NCBI RefSeq assembly: GCF_026343955.1
Contig: NZ_JAPKNI010000002.1
Location: 620,001-684,000 of the forward strand
Length of the DNA stretch: 64,000 nt
Reading direction: 5' to 3'
Source: Kaistia defluvii
GTDB lineage: Bacteria > Pseudomonadota > Alphaproteobacteria > Rhizobiales > Kaistiaceae
A model generated the notes under the pieces. It did no database searches and was not told the DNA's origin. It saw nothing but the letters and a program-made list of their open reading frames with translations. A program made the position numbers and the translations under genes. Shown one piece after another: positions 45,545 to 53,614 of the stretch; position 1 is the stretch's first letter; each line of letters opens with the position of its first letter.

Positions 45545-46666
45545 ATGCGTCTCGGCGGAGCTGAGTGCTTTGTGCTGCGTTGGCCAGAGCCGAATGATTT
45601 CAACCACGAGCGGATGACGCTGCTGGTCCGGGTCGATACGGCCGAGGGCATTTCCGGCTGGGGTGAGGCGATCGCCATGTGGCCGGAGGCGCTGCGGGCC
45701 ACCGAAACCATCATCCGCGATGGCCTGCTTCCCGTCCTTGCCGAGCGCGACCTTTCCGATGTCGAAGCCTGCTGGCAGGCGATGAAAAATCACTGCTGGT
45801 GGTATGGCGAGGGCGGCATCGCCTCGATGGCGATCTCGGCGCTCGACATGGCGCTGTGGGACATCAAAGCGAAGGACGCCGGCACGCCGTTGGTCGAGCT
45901 GTTTGGCGCGCATCACAATTCCCTGCCGGTCTGCGCCAGCCTGCATGTGAACCAGGCGACGATCGAGGCGAGTGTCCGCGAGATCGCAGGCCATATCGCC
46001 GCCGGCTTTCGCTCGACCAAGCTGGGGCTTGGAAAACGCGGGCTTTCGAAGGCCGGCCGCGACCCCGATTACGACGTGGCGCTGGTGGCGGCGCTCCGCG
46101 AAGCGATCGGCGGGCAAGCCGGCATCATGGTCGACGCCGGCAACGGCACGAAATGGGACCTCGACACCGCCATCCGCACGGTCAAGCGGATGGAAGAATC
46201 TGATATTGCCTGGATCGAGGAACCCTTCCTGCCGAGCCGGGTCGCTGATCACGTCGCCCTGAAGGCAGCCATTTCGACGCCGGTCGCGGTCGGCGAGCGC
46301 GAATTCACCGTCGCCGGCTATCAGCGCTGGCTCGATACGGGCGCCGCCGACGTGCTCGGCCTCGACCCTGCCCGCATCGAGGGCGTCACCGGGTTCCGTA
46401 AGGCGGCCGCGGTGATCGAGGCGGCCGGCAGGACTGTCAACGCGCATGCCTGGAGCACCGCGGTGCTGACCGGGGCCAGCCTGCATCTGTCGCTCGCCTC
46501 GAAGGCGGCCGAGCTTTTCGAACTGAAGCCGCTGGTCGGGCCGATGCAGTTCGACCTCATAGACGAGCCGTTCTGGCATGAAAACGGGCTGATCTCGGCG
46601 CCAAGCCGCCCCGGCCATGGCGCCGAGCCGCGCGCCGATGTGCTGGCGCGCTATCGCGTGAACTAG
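45545..46666 (+). CDS. Mandelate racemase/muconate lactonizing enzyme family sugar-acid dehydratase
   Basis: Enolase-superfamily enzyme of 373 aa. The N-terminal capping domain (about residues 1-130) is followed by the barrel. Metal ligands lie in GIMVDAGNGTKWD (Asp about 197), IAWIEEPFLPS (Glu about 223) and VAVGEREFTVAGYQ (Glu about 246). A general base lies in FRSTKLGLGKRG (Lys about 162) and a His in VNAHAWSTAVLT (about 300). This arrangement is the mandelate racemase subgroup, mostly sugar-acid dehydratases. GGGGAGGAAA precedes ATG 45545. Divergent from the importer, it probably dehydrates the acid derived from the imported sugar. Confidence 0.9.
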   Translation: MRLGGAECFVLRWPEPNDFNHERMTLLVRVDTAEGISGWGEAIAMWPEALRATETIIRDGLLPVLAERDLSDVEACWQAMKNHCWWYGEGGIASMAISALDMALWDIKAKDAGTPLVELFGAHHNSLPVCASLHVNQATIEASVREIAGHIAAGFRSTKLGLGKRGLSKAGRDPDYDVALVAALREAIGGQAGIMVDAGNGTKWDLDTAIRTVKRMEESDIAWIEEPFLPSRVADHVALKAAISTPVAVGEREFTVAGYQRWLDTGAADVLGLDPARIEGVTGFRKAAAVIEAAGRTVNAHAWSTAVLTGASLHLSLASKAAELFELKPLVGPMQFDLIDEPFWHENGLISAPSRPGHGAEPRADVLARYRVN

Positions 46667-46756
46667 GGGGCATGGATGGCAGGTAGACCCTCACCCCAAC
46701 CCTCTCCCGCGTGGCGGGAGAGGGGGTGGTCGGAGCCCGGTCTCGATGCCTCCGCC

Positions 46757-46820
46757 CCGCCGGCCAAAAAGCCCTCGCCCGCTTGCGGGAGAGGGTGGGG
46801 TGAGGGGCTTGCTTGGACTT
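46757..46820 (-). repeat. Dispersed intergenic repeat, copy 1
   Basis: Read on the minus strand, this has CTCACCCCACCCTCTCCCGC followed by AAGCGGGCGAGGGCTTT. It closely matches the plus strand near 61303-61360 (CTCACCCCATCCTGTCCCGC then GAGCGGGCGAGGGCTTT), including the flanking GCAAGC. A further CCCTCTCCCGC-GGCGGGAGAGGG dyad lies beside it at about 46698-46721. Confidence 0.7.
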
Positions 46821-46861
46821 GCCCTGCCACGGGAAGGGCGGAGACGGGGTCGCCAAAACTG

Positions 46862-46960
46862 CGTCATCCCTGCGAAAGCAGGGATCCTTGCAGCAGGAGC
46901 CTCGCCGAACGAGTTCTTGATGCCTCGGCTGGATGGATCCCTGCTTTCGCAGGGATGACG
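46862..46960. repeat. Perfect 26-bp inverted repeat with 47-base loop
   Basis: The arm at 46862-46887 (starting CGTCATCCCTGCGAAAGCAG) is exactly reverse-complementary to 46935-46960. Each arm also holds a small internal dyad (CCTGC-GAAA-GCAGG). Two imperfect palindromic arms around a spacer resemble REP/BIME- or MITE-type intergenic elements. There is no open reading frame inside. Confidence 0.8.
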
Positions 46961-47141
46961 GCGAGGGTGGGGAAGGGGTGGCGGCAGGGCTGAGGCAGCG
47001 ACCTAGGCTCTGTTTCGAGACTTGTGCCAAGCTGGGGTGTGATGGAACTGGTTGTCTCGGCCCCGTCATTCGCAGCTGGGCGAAGTCCCCACAGTCAAAG
47101 TGAAGGTTAGAATTCAGATGGCTCGTGCCGAGGAAAGCCCG

Positions 47142-47786
47142 ATGAAAACCGTGATGGTCTATGGCGATTCCAATAGCTGGGGCGCGGAACCGCAGCGTGA
47201 GCGCGGCGTCGGCGGCCGGTTCGCGTGGGATGTGCGCTGGCCCGGCGTCATGCAGAAAGTTCTCGGTAATGACGTGCAGGTGGTCGCCGAGGGGCTGAAC
47301 GGCCGCACCACCTGCGTCGATGATCCCGTCGAGGGCCATCACAAGAACGGCTCGCGCTTCCTGCAGGTGGCGATCGAGACGCACATGCCGCTCGACCTCG
47401 TCATCATCAAGCTCGGCACCAATGATCTGAAGGCGCGGCTTTCGATGCAGGCGGGCGACATCGCCGATGGCGCGGTCCGCCTTGCCGACATCGTGCTCGG
47501 CTCCGCGACCGGGCCGCAGGGCAGGGCACCCAGGGTGCTGCTCGTCGTCCCGGCGCCCTTGTCGAAACTCGGCTGGCTGGCCGAGATGTTCGAGGGCGGC
47601 ACGGAGAAATCGCGAAAACTCGCCGCCGAATTTGCGCGCGCGACCAGGGGGCGGAACCTCTCGGTGTTTGATGCAGGCTCGGTGATCACCTCGAGCGAGG
47701 TCGACGGCATCCACCTGGATGCCGACGCACATCGCATTCTGGGCGAGGCGCTGGCCGTTCGCGTCGCAGATATCCTGGCGGATTGA
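47142..47786 (+). CDS. SGNH/GDSL hydrolase (arylesterase-like)
   Basis: Serine hydrolase of 214 aa. Block I with nucleophile Ser is MVYGDSNSWG (Ser about residue 10), then Gly in VVAEGLNGRTT, Asn in IKLGTNDLKAR (about 93), and the catalytic Asp and His in VDGIHLDADAH (about 190-198). No signal peptide is seen with the start at 47142 (GAGGAAA 5 bases upstream); an ATG at 47118 is possible. It lies 12 bp before the isomerase-like gene. It may deacetylate sugars or open lactones. Confidence 0.9.
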   Translation: MKTVMVYGDSNSWGAEPQRERGVGGRFAWDVRWPGVMQKVLGNDVQVVAEGLNGRTTCVDDPVEGHHKNGSRFLQVAIETHMPLDLVIIKLGTNDLKARLSMQAGDIADGAVRLADIVLGSATGPQGRAPRVLLVVPAPLSKLGWLAEMFEGGTEKSRKLAAEFARATRGRNLSVFDAGSVITSSEVDGIHLDADAHRILGEALAVRVADILAD

Positions 47787-47798
47787 GGGGTAAAAGAG

Positions 47799-49229
47799 AT
47801 GGCGCATGACACGCTCAAGGTCGGTCTGTTCGGCATCGGTCTCAACGCCTACTGGCCGCAATTCGCCGGTCTCGAACCGCGCCTGCGCGGCTATATCGAG
47901 CGGGTGGCCGAAAAGCTGGCGCGTCCGGGCGTCGAGATCGTCAATCTCGGCCTGATCGACGATCCGGAAAAGGCGATGGACGCCGGGCACCAGTTCCGCG
48001 CCGCCGATGTCGACCTGATCTTCCTGCATGTGACGACCTACGCGGTTTCATCGACCGTGCTGCCGGTCGTGCAGCGGGCCAAGGTGCCAGTCGTGATCCT
48101 CAACCTGCAGCCCGAAGCGGCGATCGATTACGCCAGCTTCAACGCGCTCGAGGATCGCACCCAGATGACCGGCGAATGGCTCGCCTTCTGCGCCGCCTGT
48201 CCGGTGCCGGAGATCGCCAATGTCTTTCGCCGCTCGGGGATCGATTTCCATCAGGTGACCGGCGTGCTCGATGGCGACACGCACGTCGACCGCGAGATCG
48301 AGGCCTGGATCGAGGCGGCGCGCGTCGCCTATGTGATGTCGCACAATCGCCTGGGCCTGATGGGGCGCTATTACAACGGCATGCTCGACATCTATTCCGA
48401 CACGACGGCGCAGGTCGCGACCTTCGGCGGCCATCTCGAAATCGTCGAGATCGACGAACTGGCGGCGTTGCGCAAACAGGTAACCGAGATCGAGGCGGCG
48501 GCCCGCGTCGACGCCTTTCGCGATGAATTCGAGATCCAGCCCGATTGCGACCCGGCCGAACTGCTGCGTGCGGCGCGGACGTCGGTGGCGCTGGATCGGC
48601 TGGTGGCGAAGCACAGGCTGGGCTCGCTCGCTTATTATTACGAATCGACGCCGGGCCATGACCATGAGGACGTGATTTCCTCGGTCATCCTCGGCTGTTC
48701 CTACCTGACCGCGCGCGGCGTGCCGGTGGCGGGCGAATATGAGGTGAAGAACGCCCAGGCGATGAAGATCCTCGACACCTTCGGCGTCGGCGGCTCGTTC
48801 ACCGAGTACTACGGCATCGATTTCAACGACGACATCGTGCTGATGGGCCATGACGGCCCCGGCCATACGAAGATCGCGGAAGGCAGGACCAAGGTGCGGC
48901 CGCTGAAAGTCTATCACGGCAAGGTCGGCTCGGGCGTCAGCGTCGAGATGTCGGTCCGGCACGGGCCGGTGACGCTGCTCTCGGTCGCCGAGGACGGCGC
49001 CGGCAAGCTGAAGCTGGTCGTGGCGGAAGCGGAATCCGTGCCGGGCCCGATCCTCGAGATCGGCAACACCAACAGCCGCTATCGCTTCTCCGTCGGCGCC
49101 AGAAAATTCGTCGAGACGTGGAACGCCGAGTGTCCGGCGCATCACTGCGCGATCGGCACGGGCCATATCGCGGACAGGATCGAGAAGCTGGGCCTGCTGC
49201 TCGGCATTCGCACCGTGAAGGTCTGCTGA
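47799..49229 (+). CDS. L-fucose/L-arabinose isomerase family protein
   Basis: Protein of 476 aa with the fold and motifs of the fucose/arabinose isomerase superfamily. It opens KVGLFGIGLNAYWPQFAGLE, with VDLIFLHVTTYAVSSTVLPV (about residues 66-85) and GLMGRYYNGMLDIYSD (about 180). ILGCSYLTARGVPVAGEYEV (about 302-321) and GHDGPGHTKIAEG (about 349) hold the metal-binding Glu and His positions. Many relatives in sugar clusters have no proven activity. It probably isomerises the imported aldose or its derivative. Confidence 0.85.
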   Translation: MAHDTLKVGLFGIGLNAYWPQFAGLEPRLRGYIERVAEKLARPGVEIVNLGLIDDPEKAMDAGHQFRAADVDLIFLHVTTYAVSSTVLPVVQRAKVPVVILNLQPEAAIDYASFNALEDRTQMTGEWLAFCAACPVPEIANVFRRSGIDFHQVTGVLDGDTHVDREIEAWIEAARVAYVMSHNRLGLMGRYYNGMLDIYSDTTAQVATFGGHLEIVEIDELAALRKQVTEIEAAARVDAFRDEFEIQPDCDPAELLRAARTSVALDRLVAKHRLGSLAYYYESTPGHDHEDVISSVILGCSYLTARGVPVAGEYEVKNAQAMKILDTFGVGGSFTEYYGIDFNDDIVLMGHDGPGHTKIAEGRTKVRPLKVYHGKVGSGVSVEMSVRHGPVTLLSVAEDGAGKLKLVVAEAESVPGPILEIGNTNSRYRFSVGARKFVETWNAECPAHHCAIGTGHIADRIEKLGLLLGIRTVKVC

Positions 49230-49270
49230 AAAAAAAACGGGCGTCCCGATGCGGGAATCGGGACACCCGT
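49229..49270 (-). terminator. Rho-independent terminator for the alcohol dehydrogenase gene
   Basis: ACGGGCGTCCCGAT pairs with ATCGGGACACCCGT with one mismatch around a GCGGGA-type loop. A run of nine A at 49229-49237 gives the U tract on the minus strand. It begins at the stop codon of the convergent isomerase-like gene. Confidence 0.8.
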
Positions 49271-49279
49271 CTCGAGACC

Positions 49280-50353
49280 TCAGGGGGTGATCGCGACCTT
49301 CAGCACACCGTCGCGCTGGTGCCCGAACAGGTCATAGGCCGCCTCGATATCGTCGAGCTTGAAGCGGTGGGTGACCAGCGACTTCAGATCGACGCGGCCG
49401 GAGGCGACGACGTTCATGAGCCGGCGCATGCGCTCCTTGCCGCCGGGGCAGAGCGACGTGATGATCTTGTTGTCGCCGAGGCCGGACGAGAAGGCGCTGA
49501 GCGGGATCGTCAGGTCTTTCGAATAGACGCCGAGGCTGGAGAGCGTGCCGCCTGGACGCAGCACGCGCAGCGCCGATTCGAACGTGCCCTGGGTGCCGAG
49601 CGCCTCGATCGCGACGTCGACGCCGCGCCCATCGGTGAGCTTCATGATCTGCTCGACCGGATCGCCCTTCTTGAAGTCGACGACGATGTCGGCGCCGAGC
49701 TTCTTGGCGACCTCGAGGCGGGCGGGCACCGTGTCGACGCCGATGATCGTGGTGGCGCCCATCAGCTTGGCGCCGGCGACGGCGCAAAGCCCGATCGGAC
49801 CGAGCGCGAAGACGACGACCGTGTCGCCGATCTTGACGCCGCCGCTCTCGGCGCCGGCGAAGCCCGTCGACATGATGTCGGGACACATCAGGATTTCTTC
49901 GTCCGACAGTCCCTCGGCGACCGGGCTCAGATTGGCCGCGGCGTCCGGGACGAGGACGTATTCGGCCTGGCAGCCATCGATCGAATTGCCGAATTTCCAG
50001 CCGCCCGTGGCCTTGAAGCCGTGCTTGGTGCCGGGGCCATCCTGCGAGCCGCAACCGCAGAGACAGGCATAGCTGTGGCCGCTCGGGGTGATCGCGCCGG
50101 CGATGACGCGCTGGCCTTCCGTGTAGCCCTCGACGGCGGAGCCGAGCTTCTCGATCACGCCGACCGGCTCATGGCCGATGGTCAGCCCCTTGGCGACCGG
50201 ATACTCGCCCTTGAGGATATGAATGTCGGTACCGCAGATCGTCGTCGTGGTGATGCGCATCAGGGCGTCGCGCGGGCCGACATCGGGGATCGGTTTCTCG
50301 TCAAGCACGATGCGACCCGGCTCGACGAAGATGGCGGCTTTCATGCGTGGCAT
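49280..50353 (-). CDS. Zinc-dependent NAD(P)-dependent alcohol dehydrogenase
   Basis: Medium-chain dehydrogenase of 357 aa. Catalytic zinc ligands are Cys in TTICGTDIHILKG (about residue 38) and His-Glu in LTIGHEPVGVIEK (about 58-59). The nucleotide motif is FALGPIGLCAVAGAKLMGA (about 175-193). The structural-zinc lobe is replaced by YACLCGCGSQDG, as in the Clostridium/Thermoanaerobacter secondary-alcohol type. MPRMKAAIF at 50353 follows AGGAGGT by 7 bases. Convergent with the sugar cluster, it may belong to it or act as a general alcohol or aldehyde dehydrogenase. Confidence 0.92.
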   Translation of the reverse strand: MPRMKAAIFVEPGRIVLDEKPIPDVGPRDALMRITTTTICGTDIHILKGEYPVAKGLTIGHEPVGVIEKLGSAVEGYTEGQRVIAGAITPSGHSYACLCGCGSQDGPGTKHGFKATGGWKFGNSIDGCQAEYVLVPDAAANLSPVAEGLSDEEILMCPDIMSTGFAGAESGGVKIGDTVVVFALGPIGLCAVAGAKLMGATTIIGVDTVPARLEVAKKLGADIVVDFKKGDPVEQIMKLTDGRGVDVAIEALGTQGTFESALRVLRPGGTLSSLGVYSKDLTIPLSAFSSGLGDNKIITSLCPGGKERMRRLMNVVASGRVDLKSLVTHRFKLDDIEAAYDLFGHQRDGVLKVAITP

Positions 50354-50474
50354 TTCTGGACCTCCTGCACCCAATGGGAGCGGAAAGGATAGCCGGGCCA
50401 TGCGACAGCCGAATTGATGCACGTCAAGGTAACGAAAATTTGATGCGATCACCCGGATGGGTTGTGCCGGTCGT

Positions 50475-50876
50475 TCAGCCCGGGTCGTCGGGACGAGCGT
50501 CGGAGGCCATTGCCGACGATGGAGGGACGTCGTTCTGGAAGCCCGGTATCTTGGCCTTGCCCTCGGTGCGGTCGCGATAGATCGCGGCTCGCGCCAGCAG
50601 CATCAGCGTCACCGGCGTGGTGACAGTGACGAACAGCGTGATCAGCAGTTCGTGCAGGGCGAGGCGCGATTGCAGCACCGAAAAAAACAGCATCGAGGCG
50701 ATCAGGATACCACCGGCGCCGCAGGTGGTGCCCAGCGTCGGCGCGTGGACGCGCTCGTAGAAGCTCTTGAACCGCACCAGGCCGATGGTACCGAGCAGGG
50801 TCAGCGCGGAGCCGGCCAGCAGCAGCAGCGAGACGAGAATCGCCGCCCAGAGCGGGAAATCGTCGAGGCCGGTCAT
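50475..50876 (-). CDS. phaG: Mrp/Pha cation:proton antiporter subunit G
   Basis: Small membrane subunit of 133 aa with three hydrophobic segments in the first 100 residues. FKSFYERVHAPTLGTTCGAG (about residues 36-55) is the MnhG/PhaG hallmark. The C-terminal 35 residues are polar and variable. It is the last gene of the antiporter operon and overlaps PhaF by ATGA. Confidence 0.92.
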   Translation of the reverse strand: MTGLDDFPLWAAILVSLLLLAGSALTLLGTIGLVRFKSFYERVHAPTLGTTCGAGGILIASMLFFSVLQSRLALHELLITLFVTVTTPVTLMLLARAAIYRDRTEGKAKIPGFQNDVPPSSAMASDARPDDPG

Positions 50877-51154
50877 TCGATCACCTCGCCGCGCATCAGG
50901 AACTTGGCAAGCGCCGCCGTCGAGACGAAGGCGAGCAGCGCGATGACCAGCGCCGCCTCGAAATAGATCGTGCTGCCCGAGCGGATGCCGAAGGTGAGGA
51001 TCAGCAGCATGGCGGCGACATAAAGTGCGTCGAGGCCGAGCACGCGGTCCTGCGCGCGGGGGCCACCAATGACGCGGAAGGCCGCGCAGCCCATGGCCGC
51101 GACCAGCATCCATTGCGACAGGGTGAGGGACCAGAGGAGGATCGTCGCGCTCAT
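50873..51154 (-). CDS. phaF: Mrp/Pha cation:proton antiporter subunit F
   Basis: Membrane subunit of 93 aa with three helices. RVIGGPRAQDRVLGLDALYV (about residues 27-46) is the conserved MnhF/PhaF loop, and FVSTAALAKFLMRGEVIE closes it. It overlaps both neighbours by ATGA, matching the canonical order E-F-G. Confidence 0.92.
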   Translation of the reverse strand: MSATILLWSLTLSQWMLVAAMGCAAFRVIGGPRAQDRVLGLDALYVAAMLLILTFGIRSGSTIYFEAALVIALLAFVSTAALAKFLMRGEVIE

Positions 51155-51636
51155 TCGAAAATCTCCGACAGCATGCGCGCATAGCGGTCGCGGATCAGTT
51201 CGATCCAGGCCTGCTCGTCGACCAGGTCGAGCACATGGATCAGCAGCCGGCCATTGTCCGCGTGATATTCGATCCACGCGGTGCCGGGCGTGGCGGTCAG
51301 GATGCAGGCCAGCACCGCCAGCCCGGTGCGGTCGCGCAGTTGCAGCGGGATGATGACAAAGCCCGGCGTGCGCGCCCGGCGCTTTCCCTGGAGGATGATG
51401 CCGGCGACCGCGATGTTGGAACGGAAAATATCGCCGAGAACGACGAAGAACAGCCGTGGGATCATGTCCCAGCGCCGGATGCGCGGCTTGGCCGGCTGCA
51501 GCGCCGTCATCGCCCAGGACGCACCATAAGCGAAGATCGCGCCGAGGAGCAGATGGCCAAGCGAGAAGCTGTTGAGCAGCAGCCACATCAGGATCAGCGA
51601 CGCGGTCAGCAGCGGATAGGGCAGCACCCGTCTCAT
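51151..51636 (-). CDS. phaE: Mrp/Pha cation:proton antiporter subunit E
   Basis: Membrane subunit of 161 aa. Two N-terminal helices (LTASLILMWLLLNSFSLGHLL) are followed by MIPRLFFVVLGDIFRSNIAV (about residues 58-77), then the C-terminal soluble part with LTATPGTAWIEYHADNGRLL, typical of MnhE/PhaE. It overlaps PhaD by ATGA. Confidence 0.92.
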   Translation of the reverse strand: MRRVLPYPLLTASLILMWLLLNSFSLGHLLLGAIFAYGASWAMTALQPAKPRIRRWDMIPRLFFVVLGDIFRSNIAVAGIILQGKRRARTPGFVIIPLQLRDRTGLAVLACILTATPGTAWIEYHADNGRLLIHVLDLVDEQAWIELIRDRYARMLSEIFE

Positions 51637-53273
51637 GGCGCAGCCTCCCTTGCCGGCGGTGGCACACGCGGCGCGTTCATCACGCCCTCGATATAGGTGC
51701 CGGGTGAATGCAGCGATTGCGCGGTCTGTTCCATATAGCGCATCACCGGGCCGCCGAAGACGGTGAGCCCGACGCAGAGCGTCAGCAGGAAGGCGACCGG
51801 CGCGATCTCCATCAGCAGCACGCGCGGCACGCGGCCCTCGATCGGCGCCCAGAAGGTCTGGATGCCGGATCGGGTGATGGCGATCATCGCCGCGAGACCC
51901 GAGACCACCAGAAGCCCGGCGAAAACCCAGGTCGAAAGCGACAGCGTGCTGCCCTGGGTCAGTCCGTTCGGATTGAACACCGCCGTCAGGATGGCGAACT
52001 TGCCGATGAAGCCGGAGAGCGGCGGCAGGCCGGCCAGCAGTAGGCCGCTGCTCGCAAAGCAGATGCCGAGAATCACCAGCGTCGCGGGAATGGCGACGCC
52101 GACCTCCTCTTCCGCCTCTTCTTCTTCCATGTCGTCGCCATAGGCGTCCATGGTGACGGCCAGCACGTTGGCGGCCGGATCCTGCACGCGGTCGACCAGT
52201 TCGATCAGCAGGAAGAAGGCGCTCACCGCCATGGTCGAGGAGACCAGGTAGTAGAGCGCACCGGCGGTGGTCGGGGCATTGGCCATGCCGATCGCCGCCA
52301 GCAGCGTCCCGGACGAGATCAGGATATAGAAGCCCGCGAGCCGGCCCTTCGCCTGCGAGGCCAGCACGCCGATGATGCCGAAGGCCATGGTCGCCATCCC
52401 TCCGACCAGAAGCCAGCTGTCGCCGAAGCCGGTCGAATCGCCCGCTCCGGCGCCGAACAGCAGCGGCGAAAGCCGCATCAGTGCATAGACGCCCACCTTG
52501 GAGAGGATCGCGAAAATCGCGGCGACCGGCGCTGCCGCGGCGTTATAGGCGGTGGGTAGCCAGAAGCCGAGCGGCCACATGCCTGCCTTGACCAGGAAGG
52601 CGATGCCGAGAATGCCGGCGCCGGCATCGAGCAGCATGCGGTCCGATGCCGGCACCAGCGCGATGCGCACGGACAGATCGGCCATGTTCAGCGTGCCGGC
52701 GACGCCATAGATCATGGCGACGCCGATCAGGAACAGCGACGAGGCGGCCAGGTTGATGACGATATAGTGCAGGCCCGCCTTGACGCGCAGCGGGCCGGAA
52801 CCGTGCAGCATCAGGCCGTAGGACGAGGCGAGCAGCACCTCGAAGAAAACGAACAGGTTGAACAGGTCGCCCGTCAGGAAGGCGCCGTTCAGCCCCATCA
52901 GCAGCAACTGGAACAGGGTGTGGAAATGCGGGCCGCTCTTGTGCCAGCGCGCCAGCGAATAGATCAGCGCCGGCAGCGCCAGCATCGCGGTCAGCACCAG
53001 CATCATCGCCGACAGCCGGTCCAGCACCAGCACGATGCCGAAGGGCGCCGGCCAGTTGCCGAGCAGATAGACGATGGCGGCCGCCTTGTTCGCGGCGGTC
53101 GGCGTGTCGGCGATATCGAGCAGCGATACCGCGACCAGTGCCAGCAGGATGGTCGAGACGACGTTGATCGTTGCCTTCAGCCTGTGCCTTCGCTCGTCGA
53201 ACATCAGCAGCATGGCGCCGGTGACAAGCGGCAGCAGTACCGGAACGATCACCAGATGATCCATCCACCCCAT
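51633..53273 (-). CDS. phaD: Mrp/Pha cation:proton antiporter subunit D
   Basis: NuoN/NuoL-like proton-translocating subunit of 546 aa with about fourteen membrane helices. The functional Glu region is near residue 145 (LFVFFEVLLASSYGLMLHG). LHYIVINLAASSLFLIGVAM and FLVKAGMWPLGFWLPTAYNA (about 228-248) carry conserved Lys. An acidic insert, DAYGDDMEEEEAEEEVGVA (about 378-396), is unusual. The gene starts in a TGATG overlap with PhaC. Confidence 0.92.
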   Translation of the reverse strand: MGWMDHLVIVPVLLPLVTGAMLLMFDERRHRLKATINVVSTILLALVAVSLLDIADTPTAANKAAAIVYLLGNWPAPFGIVLVLDRLSAMMLVLTAMLALPALIYSLARWHKSGPHFHTLFQLLLMGLNGAFLTGDLFNLFVFFEVLLASSYGLMLHGSGPLRVKAGLHYIVINLAASSLFLIGVAMIYGVAGTLNMADLSVRIALVPASDRMLLDAGAGILGIAFLVKAGMWPLGFWLPTAYNAAAAPVAAIFAILSKVGVYALMRLSPLLFGAGAGDSTGFGDSWLLVGGMATMAFGIIGVLASQAKGRLAGFYILISSGTLLAAIGMANAPTTAGALYYLVSSTMAVSAFFLLIELVDRVQDPAANVLAVTMDAYGDDMEEEEAEEEVGVAIPATLVILGICFASSGLLLAGLPPLSGFIGKFAILTAVFNPNGLTQGSTLSLSTWVFAGLLVVSGLAAMIAITRSGIQTFWAPIEGRVPRVLLMEIAPVAFLLTLCVGLTVFGGPVMRYMEQTAQSLHSPGTYIEGVMNAPRVPPPAREAAP

Positions 53274-53614
53274 CAGTTGGGCTCCCGGCCATCGACGTGA
53301 TCGCTACCCGTCAGGCCGCGCGAGACTAGCAGCACGACGAGGAAAAGCGCCGCGGTGGCAAAGCCGATGACGATGGCGGTCAGGACGAGGGCCTGGGGAA
53401 TGGGGTCGGCGTAGTCGGCGGGATTCACGGGCCCTCCCGAGGCCAGCACGGGCGGGGCCGCGATTTTCAGCCGGCCCATCGAGAAGATGAAGAGATTGAC
53501 GCCATAGGCGATCAGGGACAGCCCGATGATGAGCTGGTAGGTGCGCGGCCGGAACAGCAGGAACACACCCGAGCCGATCAGGACGCCGATGCCGATGGCG
53601 AGAACGAATTCCAT
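53273..53614 (-). CDS. phaC: Mrp/Pha cation:proton antiporter subunit C
   Basis: NuoK-like membrane subunit of 113 aa with three helices. GVFLLFRPRTYQLIIGLSLI (about residues 16-35), YGVNLFIFSMGRL and the region DPIPQALVLTAIVIGFA (about 72-88) are MnhC/PhaC hallmarks. It is linked to PhaAB and PhaD by one-base stop/start overlaps. Confidence 0.93.
   Translation of the reverse strand: MEFVLAIGIGVLIGSGVFLLFRPRTYQLIIGLSLIAYGVNLFIFSMGRLKIAAPPVLASGGPVNPADYADPIPQALVLTAIVIGFATAALFLVVLLVSRGLTGSDHVDGREPN

Larger units (their letters stand above)
46667..47141. other. 475-bp intergenic region carrying two repeat structures
   Basis: No gene is supported between the dehydratase and the SGNH hydrolase. 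The region holds a CTCTCCC/GGGAGAGG-type dispersed repeat at about 46683-46820 and a 26-bp perfect inverted repeat at 46862-46960, listed separately. Confidence 0.65.
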
